Notes: generated by a model not told the origin, from the sequence alone. A DNA stretch of 64,000 bases from Nostoc flagelliforme FACHB-838 (GCF_014698065.1 NZ_JACJSI010000020.1:35626-99625), one strand, 5' to 3'. Shown: positions 24,300-34,348, counted from the first letter of the stretch. Numbers and translations are program-made.

Positions 24300-25028
24300 T
24301 TAATCGCGGCCATTGATGGCAATTAACAACCGCAAGATAAAGACAAACAAGTTGATGTAAGTAAGGTACATCGACAAAGCAGCAGGTAAATATTGGTCAT
24401 CGCTGTAAGTGCGGGGCAAGATGTAGAAATCGACAACAGAAACCCCAACAAACAGGAATACTCCTAAACCGGAGATGGCAATTTCTAACCAATTTGGCGT
24501 GTAAACACCAAACATGGCAAAGCCGAATTGGGCAAGGCACACAACCACCAAGGCCATAACGCCGAGATTGATGGTTTTCGTCAAAGCCATGCCATCTTGT
24601 TCAGAAAGATTTGAACCAATTTGACGGGCAGCAATAAAGGTGACACCACAACCAAGGGCAGCCAACCCAATGCCTTGAATGCCAACACCTTGGGATCTTA
24701 AAGCGACAAATACCAAGCCACTGAGAGTATATCCAGACAAGAGGCTATAGGTTGCCAACAGGGGTAGTGCAAGACCCTTGTTACCCTTTTGGGCAACATT
24801 TTGGGCAACAAAGAACAAAATTAACTCTACAATCACCGCACCAATGAAGGTGGGAAAGAATATTTCGGGGTTACTACGGATAACTCCCAAACCGCCGTAG
24901 GTTCCTAATGCCGTTAGCACCAAACCACCACCGACGTAGGGGAGGGCGTTGGCAATCACGTTAGGGCCAACGAGGGCGTGAGATTTAGCCTCACGGATAG
25001 CTTCACGAAAATTACTGGTATTGCTCAT
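24300..25028 (-). CDS. Bax inhibitor-1/YccA family membrane protein
   Basis: This is a 242-aa protein with about seven transmembrane helices after a short polar N-terminus (MSNTSNFREAIREAKSHAL). Conserved BI-1/TMBIM features are the GLVFVALRSQGVGI helix, the SVVDFYILPRTYSDD loop and the C-terminal AALSMYLTYINLFVFILRLL, whose acidic residues form the pH-sensing calcium leak in BsYetJ. The function in cyanobacteria is not established. It is monocistronic as far as can be seen. Confidence 0.9.
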   Translation of the reverse strand: MSNTSNFREAIREAKSHALVGPNVIANALPYVGGGLVLTALGTYGGLGVIRSNPEIFFPTFIGAVIVELILFFVAQNVAQKGNKGLALPLLATYSLLSGYTLSGLVFVALRSQGVGIQGIGLAALGCGVTFIAARQIGSNLSEQDGMALTKTINLGVMALVVVCLAQFGFAMFGVYTPNWLEIAISGLGVFLFVGVSVVDFYILPRTYSDDQYLPAALSMYLTYINLFVFILRLLIAINGRD

Positions 25029-25104
25029 ATTGAAAAACTGTTTTTTAGGAAAACGTTGTGCTTATTCCTATTCTTACCAATCTTTGCGATTAACAGCCAA
25101 CGAT

Positions 25105-25263
25105 TTAAGGCATAGTTTGCAACCAGTGCTGAAGTATTGCTTTCTGACGTGGTTGCATTCCGAGTTATTGACACAACTTTTCTAGGCTTGACCCTTGTTT
25201 ATGGATGCTAAACCATTGCTGAAGTGCATCGAGAATTTTTTGTCGGTGTTTGGTGATTTTCAT
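25105..25263 (-). pseudogene. Small HTH-like protein gene interrupted by a stop
   Basis: On the minus strand a strong RBS (AGGAGG, seven bases before the ATG at 25263) opens a frame MKITKHRQKILDALQQWFSI. An in-frame TAA (25165-25167) follows codon 32 (..SLEKLCQ). The frame resumes with LGMQPRQKAILQHWLQTMP before a final TAA. The whole 52-codon stretch looks like the winged-helix DNA-binding head of a LexA/HTH-type regulator with one stop and a truncated end. Either it is a pseudogene or a 32-aa peptide is made. I do not recognise the exact parent gene. Confidence 0.5.
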
Positions 25264-25860
25264 TGTTTATCCTCCTGCTTAGCAGAAGTGTGACACCTAC
25301 CAAACTTGCGTGTCAACAAACTGTTTCTATGTTTCCACTAAGTTTCCGAAGTTTCAATTTTACTATAAATAGAAATTTCCCTCAACACCCAACTAAGTAC
25401 AAATTCCCGTAAAAATGAGTCGAAATTCTGTTTTTTGTAGCTTGGATTTTGTTTTTCAACCCAACCGCCAATTTGGATTTCCGAGCTTTATTAATAACAG
25501 TGCGTACTCAGAGATAAAATTGCCCAGTCTCTTTTGCAATTAATTCAGTGCCGATCCACGTTGTTCTCAGTATGTTAGCTGACTATTAATCCCTTATGTA
25601 TTGTTCAGCATAAATAGCTAGTTTTTGTTGCAAAAGCTAAAGATTATGTGTCATTGAAGAGTTATGTCAAAAAGAGAAACAACCCGCAACAGAGATGTTA
25701 GCAAAATCATGCGTACAAATACTGAATTGTAGAGTTAGACTCCTCACAAGTTCAGTGAAACGACGATGGCTCATTCTGGCTTGACTAAGGAAAATAATGA
25801 CAGCTTAAAAGAAAATATACGCAACTCCATTTTCTCAGGAATAGGAGTTACAACAAAGGA
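25264..25860. other. Gene-free upstream region of the sigma factor gene
   Basis: About 600 bases without a gene separate the HTH remnant and the sigF-like gene. No convincing sigma-70 promoter, hairpin or repeat stood out. Confidence 0.4.
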
Positions 25861-25866
25861 ATGTAT

Positions 25867-26652
25867 ATGGCAGCAAGTGAGTCCTCTTTACGAACTGATG
25901 GTATAGAATTATTACACTTGTACCACCAGAATCCATCTATTAAACTTCGTAATAAACTTGTACAGTTACATACTGGCTTAGTGCGGAAGATGGCTCATAA
26001 GTTCAGCCATCAATGTAATGAACCTTATGAAGATTTAGAACAAATCGGTTATTTTGGTTTGATTAGGGCAATTGAACGCTTCGATCCTAGCCAAGGATAT
26101 GCTTTCAGTTCCTTTGCAGTGCCATACATTCGCGGTGAGATGCTGCACTTTTTACGCGATCGCAGTACTCTATTAAAAATTCCCCGTCGTTGGCAAGAAT
26201 TATACAATGAAGGGCAAAAGATTCGCAAGGACTTGGCAATGTCTTTAGGTCGTCAGCCCAAGGATGCTGAAATTGCTAAGGAACTTCGGGTATCAGTGCA
26301 TGAATGGCAAGAAACCAAGTTAGCTGCTCAAAACCGGATGCCTTTGAGTTTAGATGCAACCGCAGTTAACTATGTTGATTGCCAAATAACCTTGGGTGAA
26401 GCACTTCCTTGTCCCCGTTCTCATGTACTCCTGCAACAAGAAGAAGAACGCCAACAACTCCAAGGCGCAATCAATATGCTGGAAGAAAAGCCCCGCATGG
26501 CAGTTGAAATGGTATTTTTGAAAGAACTTTCTCGCAAAGATGCTGCTAAAAACATTGGTACTAGTCCAATGACAGTAACGCGGTATCTGCAAAAGGGAAT
26601 CCAAGATTTGATTTGCTATTTGCAACCACAGGTAATGCCCACTGGATCGTAG
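25867..26652 (+). CDS. sigF: Group 3 RNA polymerase sigma factor, SigF-like
   Basis: This alternative sigma factor of about 261 aa belongs to the SigB/SigF/SigG class. Region 2 contains YEDLEQIGYFGLIRAIERFDPSQGYAFSSFAVPYIRGEMLHFLRD, followed by LKIPRRWQELYNEG. Region 3 starts near LGRQPKDAEIAKELRVS and region 4 ends with ELSRKDAAKNIGTSPMTVTRYLQKG. In cyanobacteria SigF governs pili, motility and stress genes. Start: AAAGGA lies directly before ATG 25861 but is properly spaced (6 bases) from ATG 25867, which I therefore prefer. No anti-sigma factor gene is adjacent. Confidence 0.8.
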   Translation: MAASESSLRTDGIELLHLYHQNPSIKLRNKLVQLHTGLVRKMAHKFSHQCNEPYEDLEQIGYFGLIRAIERFDPSQGYAFSSFAVPYIRGEMLHFLRDRSTLLKIPRRWQELYNEGQKIRKDLAMSLGRQPKDAEIAKELRVSVHEWQETKLAAQNRMPLSLDATAVNYVDCQITLGEALPCPRSHVLLQQEEERQQLQGAINMLEEKPRMAVEMVFLKELSRKDAAKNIGTSPMTVTRYLQKGIQDLICYLQPQVMPTGS

Positions 26653-26731
26653 TCATTAGTCAATGGTCAGTGGTTAGTAGAAAAGCAACTGACAAATGAC
26701 AAATGACTAATGACCAATGACAAATGACTAA

Positions 26732-28762
26732 TTATCGAGATTTTAAATCAGCGATCGCACCTTTGGTCATGGCAGCAATAGCTTGATCTGTCGCTTTTGG
26801 CAAATGATAATATTTACCGCCTGCTGTTTGCGATAATTCTTTAGCAAAGCCAGTAGACACGAATTTACTTTCCGTATCAATTACTAATAGTTGCATCCCC
26901 AAAGCACGGATTCTGGCAGCAATTTCTAATAATTCTCCTTTAATATCTGGCTTTTCTCCTGGTTCTAGCTGTTCACCCAAAGAACGCGCTAAGGGAATAT
27001 TACCCCGCCCATCGGTGATTGCTACAAGGACAACTTGCCCAATATCTCCACTCATCTGAGCATTTAAGCCGACGCGCACAGCTTGAGTTAAACCATGCGC
27101 TAAGGGCGATCCCCCACCACAGGGCAACCTTTCCAAACGGTTACGCGCTAAAGCAATAGAACGTGTTGGAGGCAATAATACCTCTGCCTGTTCTCTCCGG
27201 AAGGGAATTAATGCTATTTGGTCACGGTTTTGATAAGCTTCTGTCAACAGTTGCATCACTGCACCTTTAGCCGATTGCATTCGATTCAAGGCCATTGAGC
27301 CAGAAGCATCTACTACAAATACTACCAACGCCCCGGCTTTACGTACCAGGCGTTTCGAGCGAATATCAGGCTGTTCGACAATAACTTTTCTATCTGGTTG
27401 TCTTTCTCTTCGTGCTTTTTGATAAGGAGCAGCTGCTCTCAATGTTGCATCTACTGCAATGCGTCGCGCTTTACCTTTGGGCAACATCGGCTTAATGTAG
27501 CGTCCCCTGTCATCGGAGAATATGACGCTGCGACTACCAGATTTACCTTGCCGCTTCGCCATTTGAGTAAAATACAGCACGTTGTCATCAAGGATTACCC
27601 CTTCTGGATCAAAGATAAATTCTTCCGGGATGTCGGGAGGTTCTTGCTCTTGATTTTCTTCCTGTTCTTCTTGTTCTTGTTCCTCTTCTGATTCGTCCTG
27701 GGGCTCTTCTTGATTCTGTTGGGGTGGGGGTGGAGGCGGTGGCGGTGCTTGTTCGGGTGGTGGTGTCTGCACAACTGTGGCGCGTGGTACAATCACCAAT
27801 TCCACAGCACGGCGCAAATCTTCGGCATTAACTGTTGTTCTTCCCTCCAAAGCCGCCGCAGCTTTGGCAACCCGCGTGGCGAATAACTCAGCGCGATGTC
27901 CCTGAACTCCTCCACGAATGGCCTCATCGACTAAGTAGGCAATTTGTTCATGGGTGATGATGACTTCTTTCAACCATTCCCGCGCCAAAATGATTTGGGT
28001 TTTGAGGGAGTCTAAGTCTTCGTTATACTGCTGAAGAAAGTCTTGGGGAGATTTAGAATAAGCGATCGCTTGTTCAACTGCTTCTACTCTTTGATCTAAG
28101 CCGAGTACACCGTCAGCAGAGAGTGCGATCGCAATTCTATCTAATAAATGCTCCCGTAATCCGCCTTCTTCTGGGTTGTAGGTGGCAATAAATAGGGATT
28201 TACACGGATGCTGAAAACTAATCCCTTCCCGTTCTATCTGGTTGCGTCCTTCAGATAATACTGTTAGAAGTTGATTTGATATTTGGTCATCTAATAAATT
28301 AATTTCATCTACGTATAGTACACCCCGGTTTGCTGTAGCGAGTAATCCAGGTTGAAAAATGGTATCACCTTGCTTTACGGACTTTTCAACATCTACTGAA
28401 CCTAATAGTCGGTCTTCAGTAATACCTAGAGGAATTTGCAAAAAAGGCGCGGGGATAATTTCGACGGGGACATCTTGAATATCTTTGTCTGCATACTCCG
28501 CCAAGAGTTGATCGTCCCATTCTTCTGGGTGGTTGGGGTTGCAATTACTGATTGAGCCTTTGACAACTTCAATGGGCGGTAGTAGAGCGTGGATAGCACG
28601 AGCCATTACAGATTTTGCCGTACCGCGACGACCTGCGATCGCTACTCCTCCCAAACCAGGATCAACTGCGGCTAACAGCAAGGCTAATTTAATTGCTTCT
28701 TGACCGACTACGGCTGTCAAGGGAAAGGCAGTGATGGTGGGGTTAATAGTAGGCGCAGGCAT
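26732..28762 (-). CDS. chlD: Magnesium chelatase subunit D
   Basis: ChlD (676 aa) acts with ChlI and ChlH to insert Mg2+ into protoporphyrin IX, the first committed step of chlorophyll synthesis. Layout: an AAA+ N-terminal half with P-loop [15 protein letters not shown] and the segment [14 protein letters not shown] proline- and acid-rich linker follows (residues ~330-385, long runs of P then E/Q). The C-terminal von Willebrand A domain has the MIDAS motif [11 protein letters not shown]. Length equals the family norm. Two shadow ORFs on the opposite strand come from the linker codon bias. Confidence 0.96.
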   Translation of the reverse strand: MPAPTINPTITAFPLTAVVGQEAIKLALLLAAVDPGLGGVAIAGRRGTAKSVMARAIHALLPPIEVVKGSISNCNPNHPEEWDDQLLAEYADKDIQDVPVEIIPAPFLQIPLGITEDRLLGSVDVEKSVKQGDTIFQPGLLATANRGVLYVDEINLLDDQISNQLLTVLSEGRNQIEREGISFQHPCKSLFIATYNPEEGGLREHLLDRIAIALSADGVLGLDQRVEAVEQAIAYSKSPQDFLQQYNEDLDSLKTQIILAREWLKEVIITHEQIAYLVDEAIRGGVQGHRAELFATRVAKAAAALEGRTTVNAEDLRRAVELVIVPRATVVQTPPPEQAPPPPPPPPQQNQEEPQDESEEEQEQEEQEENQEQEPPDIPEEFIFDPEGVILDDNVLYFTQMAKRQGKSGSRSVIFSDDRGRYIKPMLPKGKARRIAVDATLRAAAPYQKARRERQPDRKVIVEQPDIRSKRLVRKAGALVVFVVDASGSMALNRMQSAKGAVMQLLTEAYQNRDQIALIPFRREQAEVLLPPTRSIALARNRLERLPCGGGSPLAHGLTQAVRVGLNAQMSGDIGQVVLVAITDGRGNIPLARSLGEQLEPGEKPDIKGELLEIAARIRALGMQLLVIDTESKFVSTGFAKELSQTAGGKYYHLPKATDQAIAAMTKGAIADLKSR

Positions 28763-28853
28763 TGTTTGCTTTTATAACGAGTCTCGGCCTTTAGCATACC
28801 AATTTCTGACACATTTAGAATAGGGATTATGGCAATGAGAGAAAGGTAAGGTT

Positions 28854-29441
28854 ATGAGTATTGCTCAGGGTAAACGCTTCACACTGGATGAATACCACAG
28901 GCTTGGAGAATTGGGCTTTTTCCATGAAGATGACCATATTGAGTTAATTAATGGGGAAATTATTGAAATGGCATCTAAAGGTACAGCTTATGAAACTTGT
29001 TTAAGAAAACTGTGGAAGGAACTCCCCAAAATACTGGGAGACAAGGCTACTTTGCAATCACAAGCGCCGATTGCTTTGCCACCTAATAGTGAACCTGAGC
29101 CTGATTTTGCGATTGTTCAAAACCGTGCTGATGATTATCTGTCGGGTCATCCTAAAGCGGCTGATGTGTTTTTAGTAATGGAGGTTTCAGATTCTTCTTT
29201 GGGCTATGACCAAGACGTTAAAATACCTCTCTATGCTAAAGGAGGTATTACTGATTATTGGATATTCAATTTATTCGATAATTATTTGGAAGCTTACAGT
29301 GAACCATATCAGGATAATCAAGGCAGATATGGTTATTCAAATAAGCGAATTTTCCTGTCAGATGAGATAATAACTTTTCCCTGCTTCCCTGATTTATCTC
29401 TTGATTTAGCTAGGGTGTTTCCGCCAAAGCTGAATTTTTAA
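28854..29441 (+). CDS. Uma2 family (DUF820) endonuclease-like protein
   Basis: This 195-aa protein belongs to the very abundant cyanobacterial Uma2 family, which has a PD-(D/E)XK nuclease fold. It begins with FTLDEYHRLGELGFFHEDDHIELINGEIIEMA. The catalytic region is seen as PEPDFAIV (Asp) and VFLVMEVSDSSLGYDQDVKIPLYAKGGITDYWIFNL, the E-x-S plus Lys variant usual for the family. Biological role is unknown; many copies are accessory. ATG 28854 is preceded by GAAAGGTAAGG. Confidence 0.9.
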   Translation: MSIAQGKRFTLDEYHRLGELGFFHEDDHIELINGEIIEMASKGTAYETCLRKLWKELPKILGDKATLQSQAPIALPPNSEPEPDFAIVQNRADDYLSGHPKAADVFLVMEVSDSSLGYDQDVKIPLYAKGGITDYWIFNLFDNYLEAYSEPYQDNQGRYGYSNKRIFLSDEIITFPCFPDLSLDLARVFPPKLNF

Positions 29442-29484
29442 ACTTTGTTATAGAATTCAGTCATAAGACAAAGGATTAAGTTTT

Positions 29485-30093
29485 ATGGCTTATAGTGATT
29501 TTAAACTTATTGAAGTTATTGATTCTTTTGGGTTAGTGATCCACGAATCATCTGGACTATTCGCAAATGTGCAGGAGCAAGAATGTAGTGATTTATTATC
29601 TACTATTCTTAGGGAAAATGTTGATTTAGCAGTAGCGATAAGTTCAGAAAAAGCTCGAAGTGAAATGATAATAAGTCCAATTTTATTAGAAATTAGACGC
29701 AAATTTAATTATGAAATAAGCTTTTTTTCTGGCGTGGATTTTACTGTTGATAGTCAGCGAGGATTAAACGGCTTTTGTGATTTTATTTTGAGTCTTTCTT
29801 CGGAGCAGTTGCTTGTCCGCAGTCCGATAATTGTCTTAGTAGAAAGTAAAAATGAGAATTTGAGGTCTGGTTTAGCCCAATGTATTGCCGAAATGGTAGC
29901 GGCTCAGTTATTTAACGACAGAGGTGGAAATCAAATCAAAGCTATATATGGTGCTGTTACTATTGGTACTATATGGCAATTTATGAAACTTGAAGGCAAT
30001 GTAGTTTCGATTGATTTGAGTGAATATTATATTAAGGATATTAAGAAAATTTTAGGTATTTTGTATGGCGCGATCGCGCAAAGTAAACCGTAA
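29485..30093 (+). CDS. Hypothetical protein, possible PD-(D/E)XK nuclease fold
   Basis: I do not recognise this 202-aa protein with certainty. It contains GFCDFILSLSSEQLLVRSPIIVLVESKNENLRSGLAQCIAEMVAAQLFN. This reads like a PD-(D/E)XK core: D in GFCDF, then ExK in VESKN, followed by the conserved Gln-containing helix. It begins 43 bases after the Uma2 gene on the same strand, so the pair may be co-transcribed. Function could be nuclease, or a structural relative without activity. Confidence 0.7.
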   Translation: MAYSDFKLIEVIDSFGLVIHESSGLFANVQEQECSDLLSTILRENVDLAVAISSEKARSEMIISPILLEIRRKFNYEISFFSGVDFTVDSQRGLNGFCDFILSLSSEQLLVRSPIIVLVESKNENLRSGLAQCIAEMVAAQLFNDRGGNQIKAIYGAVTIGTIWQFMKLEGNVVSIDLSEYYIKDIKKILGILYGAIAQSKP

Positions 30094-30300
30094 ATTATTT
30101 ATTAAATAAAAAAATGCTATTTTCGAGAGAATACCATAAATGATTATTAAATGTCATAGATAATAGACGATGTTTTACAACAAGCTGCTACACGTTTATA
30201 CTTTTACTAAATCTTCATAAATAACTATATTGACATCCAGCATCAGCTATGACAATGTGTACTTAGGGCAGCAAAATAACCGTACTCTAAAGCGCAAGTT
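30094..30300. other. Intergenic sequence before the structured element
   Basis: No gene is seen. A perfect -35 hexamer TTGACA at 30230-30235 lies about 70 bases before the inverted-repeat element, but no matching -10 is obvious. Confidence 0.35.
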
Positions 30301-30505
30301 TTTGGTGTTGTCTCAGCAGCAGAATTCCTAGTTTCCTGCCGAGCTTCGTGTCATCCCTTCGGCTGATTATTTAGCCAAATGTCAAGTCAACTGATTGACT
30401 TAACTTTCAACGGGAAGACAAGATGTTTGAATGAATATTCAGGGGAAAGGATGACGCGAAACTTGGTAGTAAGCCAGGAATTCTACGGCTGAGACTTAAA
30501 CCAAA
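30301..30505. ncRNA. Candidate structured RNA (205-base rod with internal hairpins)
   Basis: Nested complementary arms occur in register: TTTGGT (30301) with ACCAAA (30500), GTCTCAGC (30310) with GCTGAGAC (30488), AGAATTCCT (30321) with AGGAATTCT (30476), and GTCATCC (30350) with GGATGAC (30449). Inside lie further hairpins, GGCT..AGCC and AAGTCAA-ctga-TTGACTT. The small bulges between helices look like those of a folded RNA rather than a simple palindrome. Size (about 200 bases) and rod shape recall 6S RNA, but I cannot confirm any known family. A MITE is the main alternative. Strand is unresolved. Confidence 0.5.
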
Positions 30506-30514
30506 CGAAAGCGA

Positions 30515-30580
30515 CGGTAGAGAGCTTTATTGCAGGGTAGTACTTTTTGAGTACAAATTCCTCGTATAAAGCCTTCCTAC
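30515..30580 (+). promoter_or_regulatory. Hairpin in the leader of the NYN gene
   Basis: GTAGAGAGCTTTAT pairs with ATAAAGCCTTCCTAC, enclosing a smaller AGTAC/GTACT hairpin with a TTTTT loop. It could be the terminator of the preceding element or part of the NYN-gene leader. Confidence 0.45.
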
Positions 30581-30640
30581 TGCTAGATGTGTAATTTGTT
30601 GAAGCTGTCCAGTTCACCAAAAAATACTGGATACATTACA

Positions 30641-31429
30641 ATGCCACACGCTAATCAATCTTCCAATAGACAAACAAATCAGCAGCAATTAAAAGTTGGC
30701 ATCTATTGCGATTTTCAAAATGTTTATTTAAGTCAAAATATAGCAAGTTCATTGCTGGCTTTTGCCAAAGCAAGGGGGAGTTTAATTATTAGAAGGGTCT
30801 ACTATAATTCACTATTTCAAAACCAGGCTTCTGCAAAAGAGAATCTCCAACGTATTGGTTTTCAATGTGAAGATGTTACCTGCTCTTTAAAGAACAGTGC
30901 AGACAATCAACTTAAATCTGATTTAATTGATGATGTATATAACAATCAGTCCCCAGATACTTTTATCCTTGTGTCAGGAGATGGCGACTTTGCAAATCCA
31001 GTCAAATTCCTGCAAGATAAGGATAAAAATGTCATAATTTTTGCACGACGAGGTAATGTAAAACAAAGTTTGAAAAACCTTGCTGATGAACTTTACTTTG
31101 TAGATGAATTGCCTCAATTGGTTGTCAAGAATACTCAGCTTGAAACCACTGAGATTGAGTTTCAAATTAATTACAATGACGCTGTTAAGTACCTAATTGA
31201 ATCGACTAAAACTTCTTTAAGTCAAGGCAAATCTACCGTATTTGGATACATTGACAATTTGATGCGTCAGCGTTGCCATAAATATCAGGGCTTTTCCTCT
31301 ATTTCTATGTCTGACGGCAAGAAGTTTAAAAACTTTAGTCAGTTTGTTGATGCTGCTGTAAGAGATGGTAAAGTGCAAAGGCAAGGTCAGGAATTGTTTT
31401 TAGTTGAGTTAGACAAACTAGCTGCTTAA
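30641..31429 (+). CDS. NYN domain protein (LabA/DUF88-like ribonuclease)
   Basis: This 262-aa protein has the PIN-like NYN ribonuclease fold. Its acidic residues are visible in VGIYCDFQNVYLS, LKSDLIDDVYN and FILVSGDGDFANPVKFLQD, followed by VIIFARRGNVKQSLKNLADELYFVDEL, as in LabA/DUF88 proteins. The C-terminal ~85 residues (DAVKYLIESTKTSL.. to ..QELFLVELD) resemble a small winged-helix RNA-binding module. An upstream ATG at 30587 lies within a hairpin; ATG 30641 (MPHANQSS) fits better. Members act in RNA turnover, and in some cyanobacteria in clock output. A terminator follows directly. Confidence 0.82.
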   Translation: MPHANQSSNRQTNQQQLKVGIYCDFQNVYLSQNIASSLLAFAKARGSLIIRRVYYNSLFQNQASAKENLQRIGFQCEDVTCSLKNSADNQLKSDLIDDVYNNQSPDTFILVSGDGDFANPVKFLQDKDKNVIIFARRGNVKQSLKNLADELYFVDELPQLVVKNTQLETTEIEFQINYNDAVKYLIESTKTSLSQGKSTVFGYIDNLMRQRCHKYQGFSSISMSDGKKFKNFSQFVDAAVRDGKVQRQGQELFLVELDKLAA

Positions 31430-31437
31430 AAGAGCTT

Positions 31438-31468
31438 TTAAAAACCCAGTTAAGTAAAGGCTGGGTTT
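31438..31468 (+). terminator. Terminator after the NYN gene
   Basis: The stem AAAACCCAG/CTGGGTTTT lies ten bases after the stop and ends in a U-run. Confidence 0.75.
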
Positions 31469-31474
31469 TAGCAA

Positions 31475-31494
31475 TACCGCTATTTGCGGTTTTT
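31475..31494 (+). terminator. Second tandem terminator hairpin CCGC-tattt-GCGG-TTTTTT
   Basis: A short GC stem is followed by six T, immediately before the rnc frame. It makes upstream starts of rnc (TTG 31484, ATG 31496) unlikely. Confidence 0.65.
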
Positions 31495-31564
31495 TATGTC
31501 TGAAGACAATCACACTTGTACAGTTTCCCAACAGTCAATTTACGCAACAAAACACAAGAGAAAA

Positions 31565-32251
31565 ATGCACAAAATTTTAATATTCCATAATGAAAAACTT
31601 CTACGGCGTGCGCTTACTCACCGTTCTTATGTCCATGAAAACCCCGGAGAAGGCGAACATAATGAACGCCTAGAATTCCTTGGTGATGCCTTGCTGAATT
31701 TCTTAAGTGGTGAGTATCTATATAGTTGTCACCCAGAAATGGGAGAAGATGAATTAACACGGCGGCGTTCGGCGTTGGTAGATGAGAAACAATTGGCAAA
31801 GTTCGCCGAGGAGGTAGGTTTAGACTTTAGGATGCGGTTAGGAAAAGGCGCAATTCGAGACGGAGGCTTCCAAAATCCTAATTTGCTCAGTAGCACCTTT
31901 GAAGCTGTACTTGGTGCTTACTATTTAGATAACGATTCCAATATTGAAGCAATTCGCGCAATTATAGAACCGCTATTTGATTCTGTAGATCCTAAGCATA
32001 TAGTTGTGTCTCGTTCTAATGTAGACTCAAAAAATCGCTTTCAAGAATGGGTGCAACGCAACATTACTCCAAATCCCCCCAAATATTTCACAGAACAAAT
32101 AGGAGGGTCTTCTCATGCGCCAGAATTCATAGCAAAAGTATTAGTAGATGGAAAAATTTATGGAGAAGGTAAAGGACGCAATAAAAAAGAGGCTGAAAAA
32201 GCTGCTGCTGAAGATGCGTTAGCTAAGTTGAAAAAACAAGGTTTGTTGTAG
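31565..32251 (+). CDS. rnc: Ribonuclease III
   Basis: This is a double-strand-specific endoribonuclease, 228 aa from ATG 31565 (MHKILIFHNEKLLRRALTHRSYVHENPG). The frame is open further 5', but that part overlaps a terminator, and AAGAGAAA stands before 31565. The catalytic signature is HNERLEFLGDALLNFL, with the second acidic cluster near LLSSTFEAVLGAYYLD. The C-terminal dsRNA-binding domain contains KNRFQEWVQRN and GKGRNKKEAEKAAAEDALAKL. Role: processing of rRNA precursors and structured RNAs. Confidence 0.93.
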   Translation: MHKILIFHNEKLLRRALTHRSYVHENPGEGEHNERLEFLGDALLNFLSGEYLYSCHPEMGEDELTRRRSALVDEKQLAKFAEEVGLDFRMRLGKGAIRDGGFQNPNLLSSTFEAVLGAYYLDNDSNIEAIRAIIEPLFDSVDPKHIVVSRSNVDSKNRFQEWVQRNITPNPPKYFTEQIGGSSHAPEFIAKVLVDGKIYGEGKGRNKKEAEKAAAEDALAKLKKQGLL

Positions 32252-32376
32252 AGTTTATGGGTTCATCAATTTTGAAAACTTTAAATTTATTACGGTTTAC
32301 TTAGACCTAAGTATTTTTACTCAATGACGACGCAATTTGAAATTTTATTATTTCATAAACTACAAAGTTTCACAAA

Positions 32377-32407
32377 AAAATGAGGATGGTACATACCATC
32401 CTCATTT
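32377..32407. terminator. Bidirectional terminator GAGGATGG-tacata-CCATCCTC
   Basis: The 8-bp stem is flanked by A-rich sequence before (AAAAAAAT) and T-rich sequence after, between convergent rnc and ftsH. The core repeats that at 15420-15441. Confidence 0.75.
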
Positions 32408-32461
32408 AATTTTTTAATTTTTTTCTCATTTCCAGGCATTAGCCCAGAAAAGAATTAATGA

Positions 32462-34348
32462 TTACAGCTGCGGTACGTACTGTTGCTTCTCAGGTACTTC
32501 AGCGTACTCAGCCACAATCTGGCGGAATTCTTCGCCGTCAATGGTTTCCTTTTCGATGAGCAGATCGACTAAGCGATCAGTGACAGTGCGATGATCACGG
32601 ATGATCTTCTTAGCATGGTCGTAGCATTGCTCAACAATTTCCCTTACTTGAGCATCAATGCGGGAAGCGATGGATTCAGAATACTCAGATCGGGTTGTCC
32701 AGTCACGTCCCAAGAATACTTCTCCCTGTTGGCTTTCTAAGGAAAGTGGGCCTAAGTTTGACATTCCGAACCGCGTCACCATTTGCCGTGCCATTCCCGA
32801 TAACTGCTGCAAGTCTCCACCCGCGCCAGTTGTGACTTCCGCAGCCCCAAAAATAACCTCTTCAGCGGCGCGACCACCCAAAGCACCAGTAATTCTGGCT
32901 TTCAACTGAGAACGAGAAATTAACCCTTGTTCTTCGTTGGGCGTAAACCAAGTTAAACCCTGTGCTTGTCCCCGTGGGATTAAGGTAACTTTCTGCACTG
33001 GGTCATGATCTTTTAACAAAGTCCCTACTAAGGCGTGTCCAATTTCATGGTATGCAATTAAGCGCTTGCTCTTGCTATCCACCAAGGGAGTACCTTCCAT
33101 CCCAGCAACTACCCGATCCACCGCATCATCAATTTCGCGGAGAGTGATAGCTTCTTTGCGTCTTCTAGCAGTCAAAATCGCTGCTTCGTTGAGTAAGTTG
33201 GCTAAGTCAGCACCAGTGAATCCAGGAGTGCGGCGAGCGATCGCATCTAAAGATACGCTAGTATCTAATTTCTTATTCCGCGCATGCACTTGCAAGATTT
33301 CCAAACGCCCTTTGATATCGGGTGCATCGACTGTTACTTGGCGGTCGAAGCGACCGGGACGCAACAAGGCTGAGTCTAGTACGTCGGGGCGGTTGGTAGC
33401 AGCAATAATAATGATGCCTGTGTTACCTTCAAACCCGTCCATTTCGGTGAGCAACTGGTTGAGGGTTTGCTCTCTCTCGTCGTTACCGCCGCCGATACCA
33501 GCGCCGCGTTGCCGTCCAACTGCGTCGATTTCATCAATGAAGATGATACAAGGGGCGTTGTCTTTGGCTTTCTTGAACAAATCGCGGACGCGGGATGCGC
33601 CGACACCAACGAACATTTCCACGAATTCCGAACCGGAAATACTGAAGAAAGGTACGCCTGCTTCCCCAGCGATCGCTTTTGCTAGTAAAGTTTTACCAGT
33701 TCCAGGAGGCCCAACTAACAGCACTCCCTTGGGAATCCGTGCGCCTACTGCGGTAAATCTTTCTGGCTGCTTCAGGAAGGTGACAACTTCTTGCAATTCT
33801 TCCTTAGCTTCTTCAATACCAGCTACGTCATCAAATTTGACCCCGGTTTTCGCCTCCATTTGGAAACGCGCCTTAGATTTGCCGAAGTTCATCGCTTGAC
33901 CTGGCCCGCCGGGGAGGTTGCTAGAACGCCGGAACAAAAAGAACAACCCAGTAATCAATAAAACTGGAAATATGAGATTGCCCAACAATCCCCAAATTGC
34001 GCCATCATTCCGCATGGGGTGAGCATCAAAACTAATATCTTTTTCTTTGAGTTTGCTAATTAACTCAGGAGCGTTAACAGGCAAATCCACACGCCACCTT
34101 TGGACACGATTTTCAATGTCTGGATCGCGGGCTTCTATAATTGCTGTCCTACCGCCTTCGTACAGATCCACGCTGGTGACGCGATCGCCGTCTAAGTATT
34201 CTAGAAAGCGACCATAAGTCATGCGCGTATTGGCTGCATTCTTACTCATATCAGCAGGAGCGCCTGCAAAGGCCCCTTGCCAAAAGAAAAAGCCAATTAC
34301 CAAAGCCGGCAATGTCCAGAGTACTAAGACTTTCCAAGAGAATTTCAT
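32462..34348 (-). CDS. ftsH: ATP-dependent zinc metalloprotease FtsH
   Basis: This 628-aa membrane-bound AAA+ protease has two N-terminal helices ([19 protein letters not shown] and [19 protein letters not shown]) around a lumenal domain. The AAA domain shows Walker A GPPGTGKT, Walker B IIFIDEID, pore motif FVGVGA and [21 protein letters not shown]. The zinc site is HEIGH with a distal Asp/Glu ligand. The N-terminus strongly resembles Synechocystis Slr0228 (FtsH2), which with FtsH3 degrades photodamaged D1; assignment to that subgroup is from memory. The extensive plus-strand frames here are shadows. Confidence 0.95.
   Translation of the reverse strand: MKFSWKVLVLWTLPALVIGFFFWQGAFAGAPADMSKNAANTRMTYGRFLEYLDGDRVTSVDLYEGGRTAIIEARDPDIENRVQRWRVDLPVNAPELISKLKEKDISFDAHPMRNDGAIWGLLGNLIFPVLLITGLFFLFRRSSNLPGGPGQAMNFGKSKARFQMEAKTGVKFDDVAGIEEAKEELQEVVTFLKQPERFTAVGARIPKGVLLVGPPGTGKTLLAKAIAGEAGVPFFSISGSEFVEMFVGVGASRVRDLFKKAKDNAPCIIFIDEIDAVGRQRGAGIGGGNDEREQTLNQLLTEMDGFEGNTGIIIIAATNRPDVLDSALLRPGRFDRQVTVDAPDIKGRLEILQVHARNKKLDTSVSLDAIARRTPGFTGADLANLLNEAAILTARRRKEAITLREIDDAVDRVVAGMEGTPLVDSKSKRLIAYHEIGHALVGTLLKDHDPVQKVTLIPRGQAQGLTWFTPNEEQGLISRSQLKARITGALGGRAAEEVIFGAAEVTTGAGGDLQQLSGMARQMVTRFGMSNLGPLSLESQQGEVFLGRDWTTRSEYSESIASRIDAQVREIVEQCYDHAKKIIRDHRTVTDRLVDLLIEKETIDGEEFRQIVAEYAEVPEKQQYVPQL

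Noticed and set aside
33066..33899. 277-aa plus-strand ORF antisense to ftsH
   Set aside because: It is a codon-bias shadow of ftsH with no RBS or family-like sequence.
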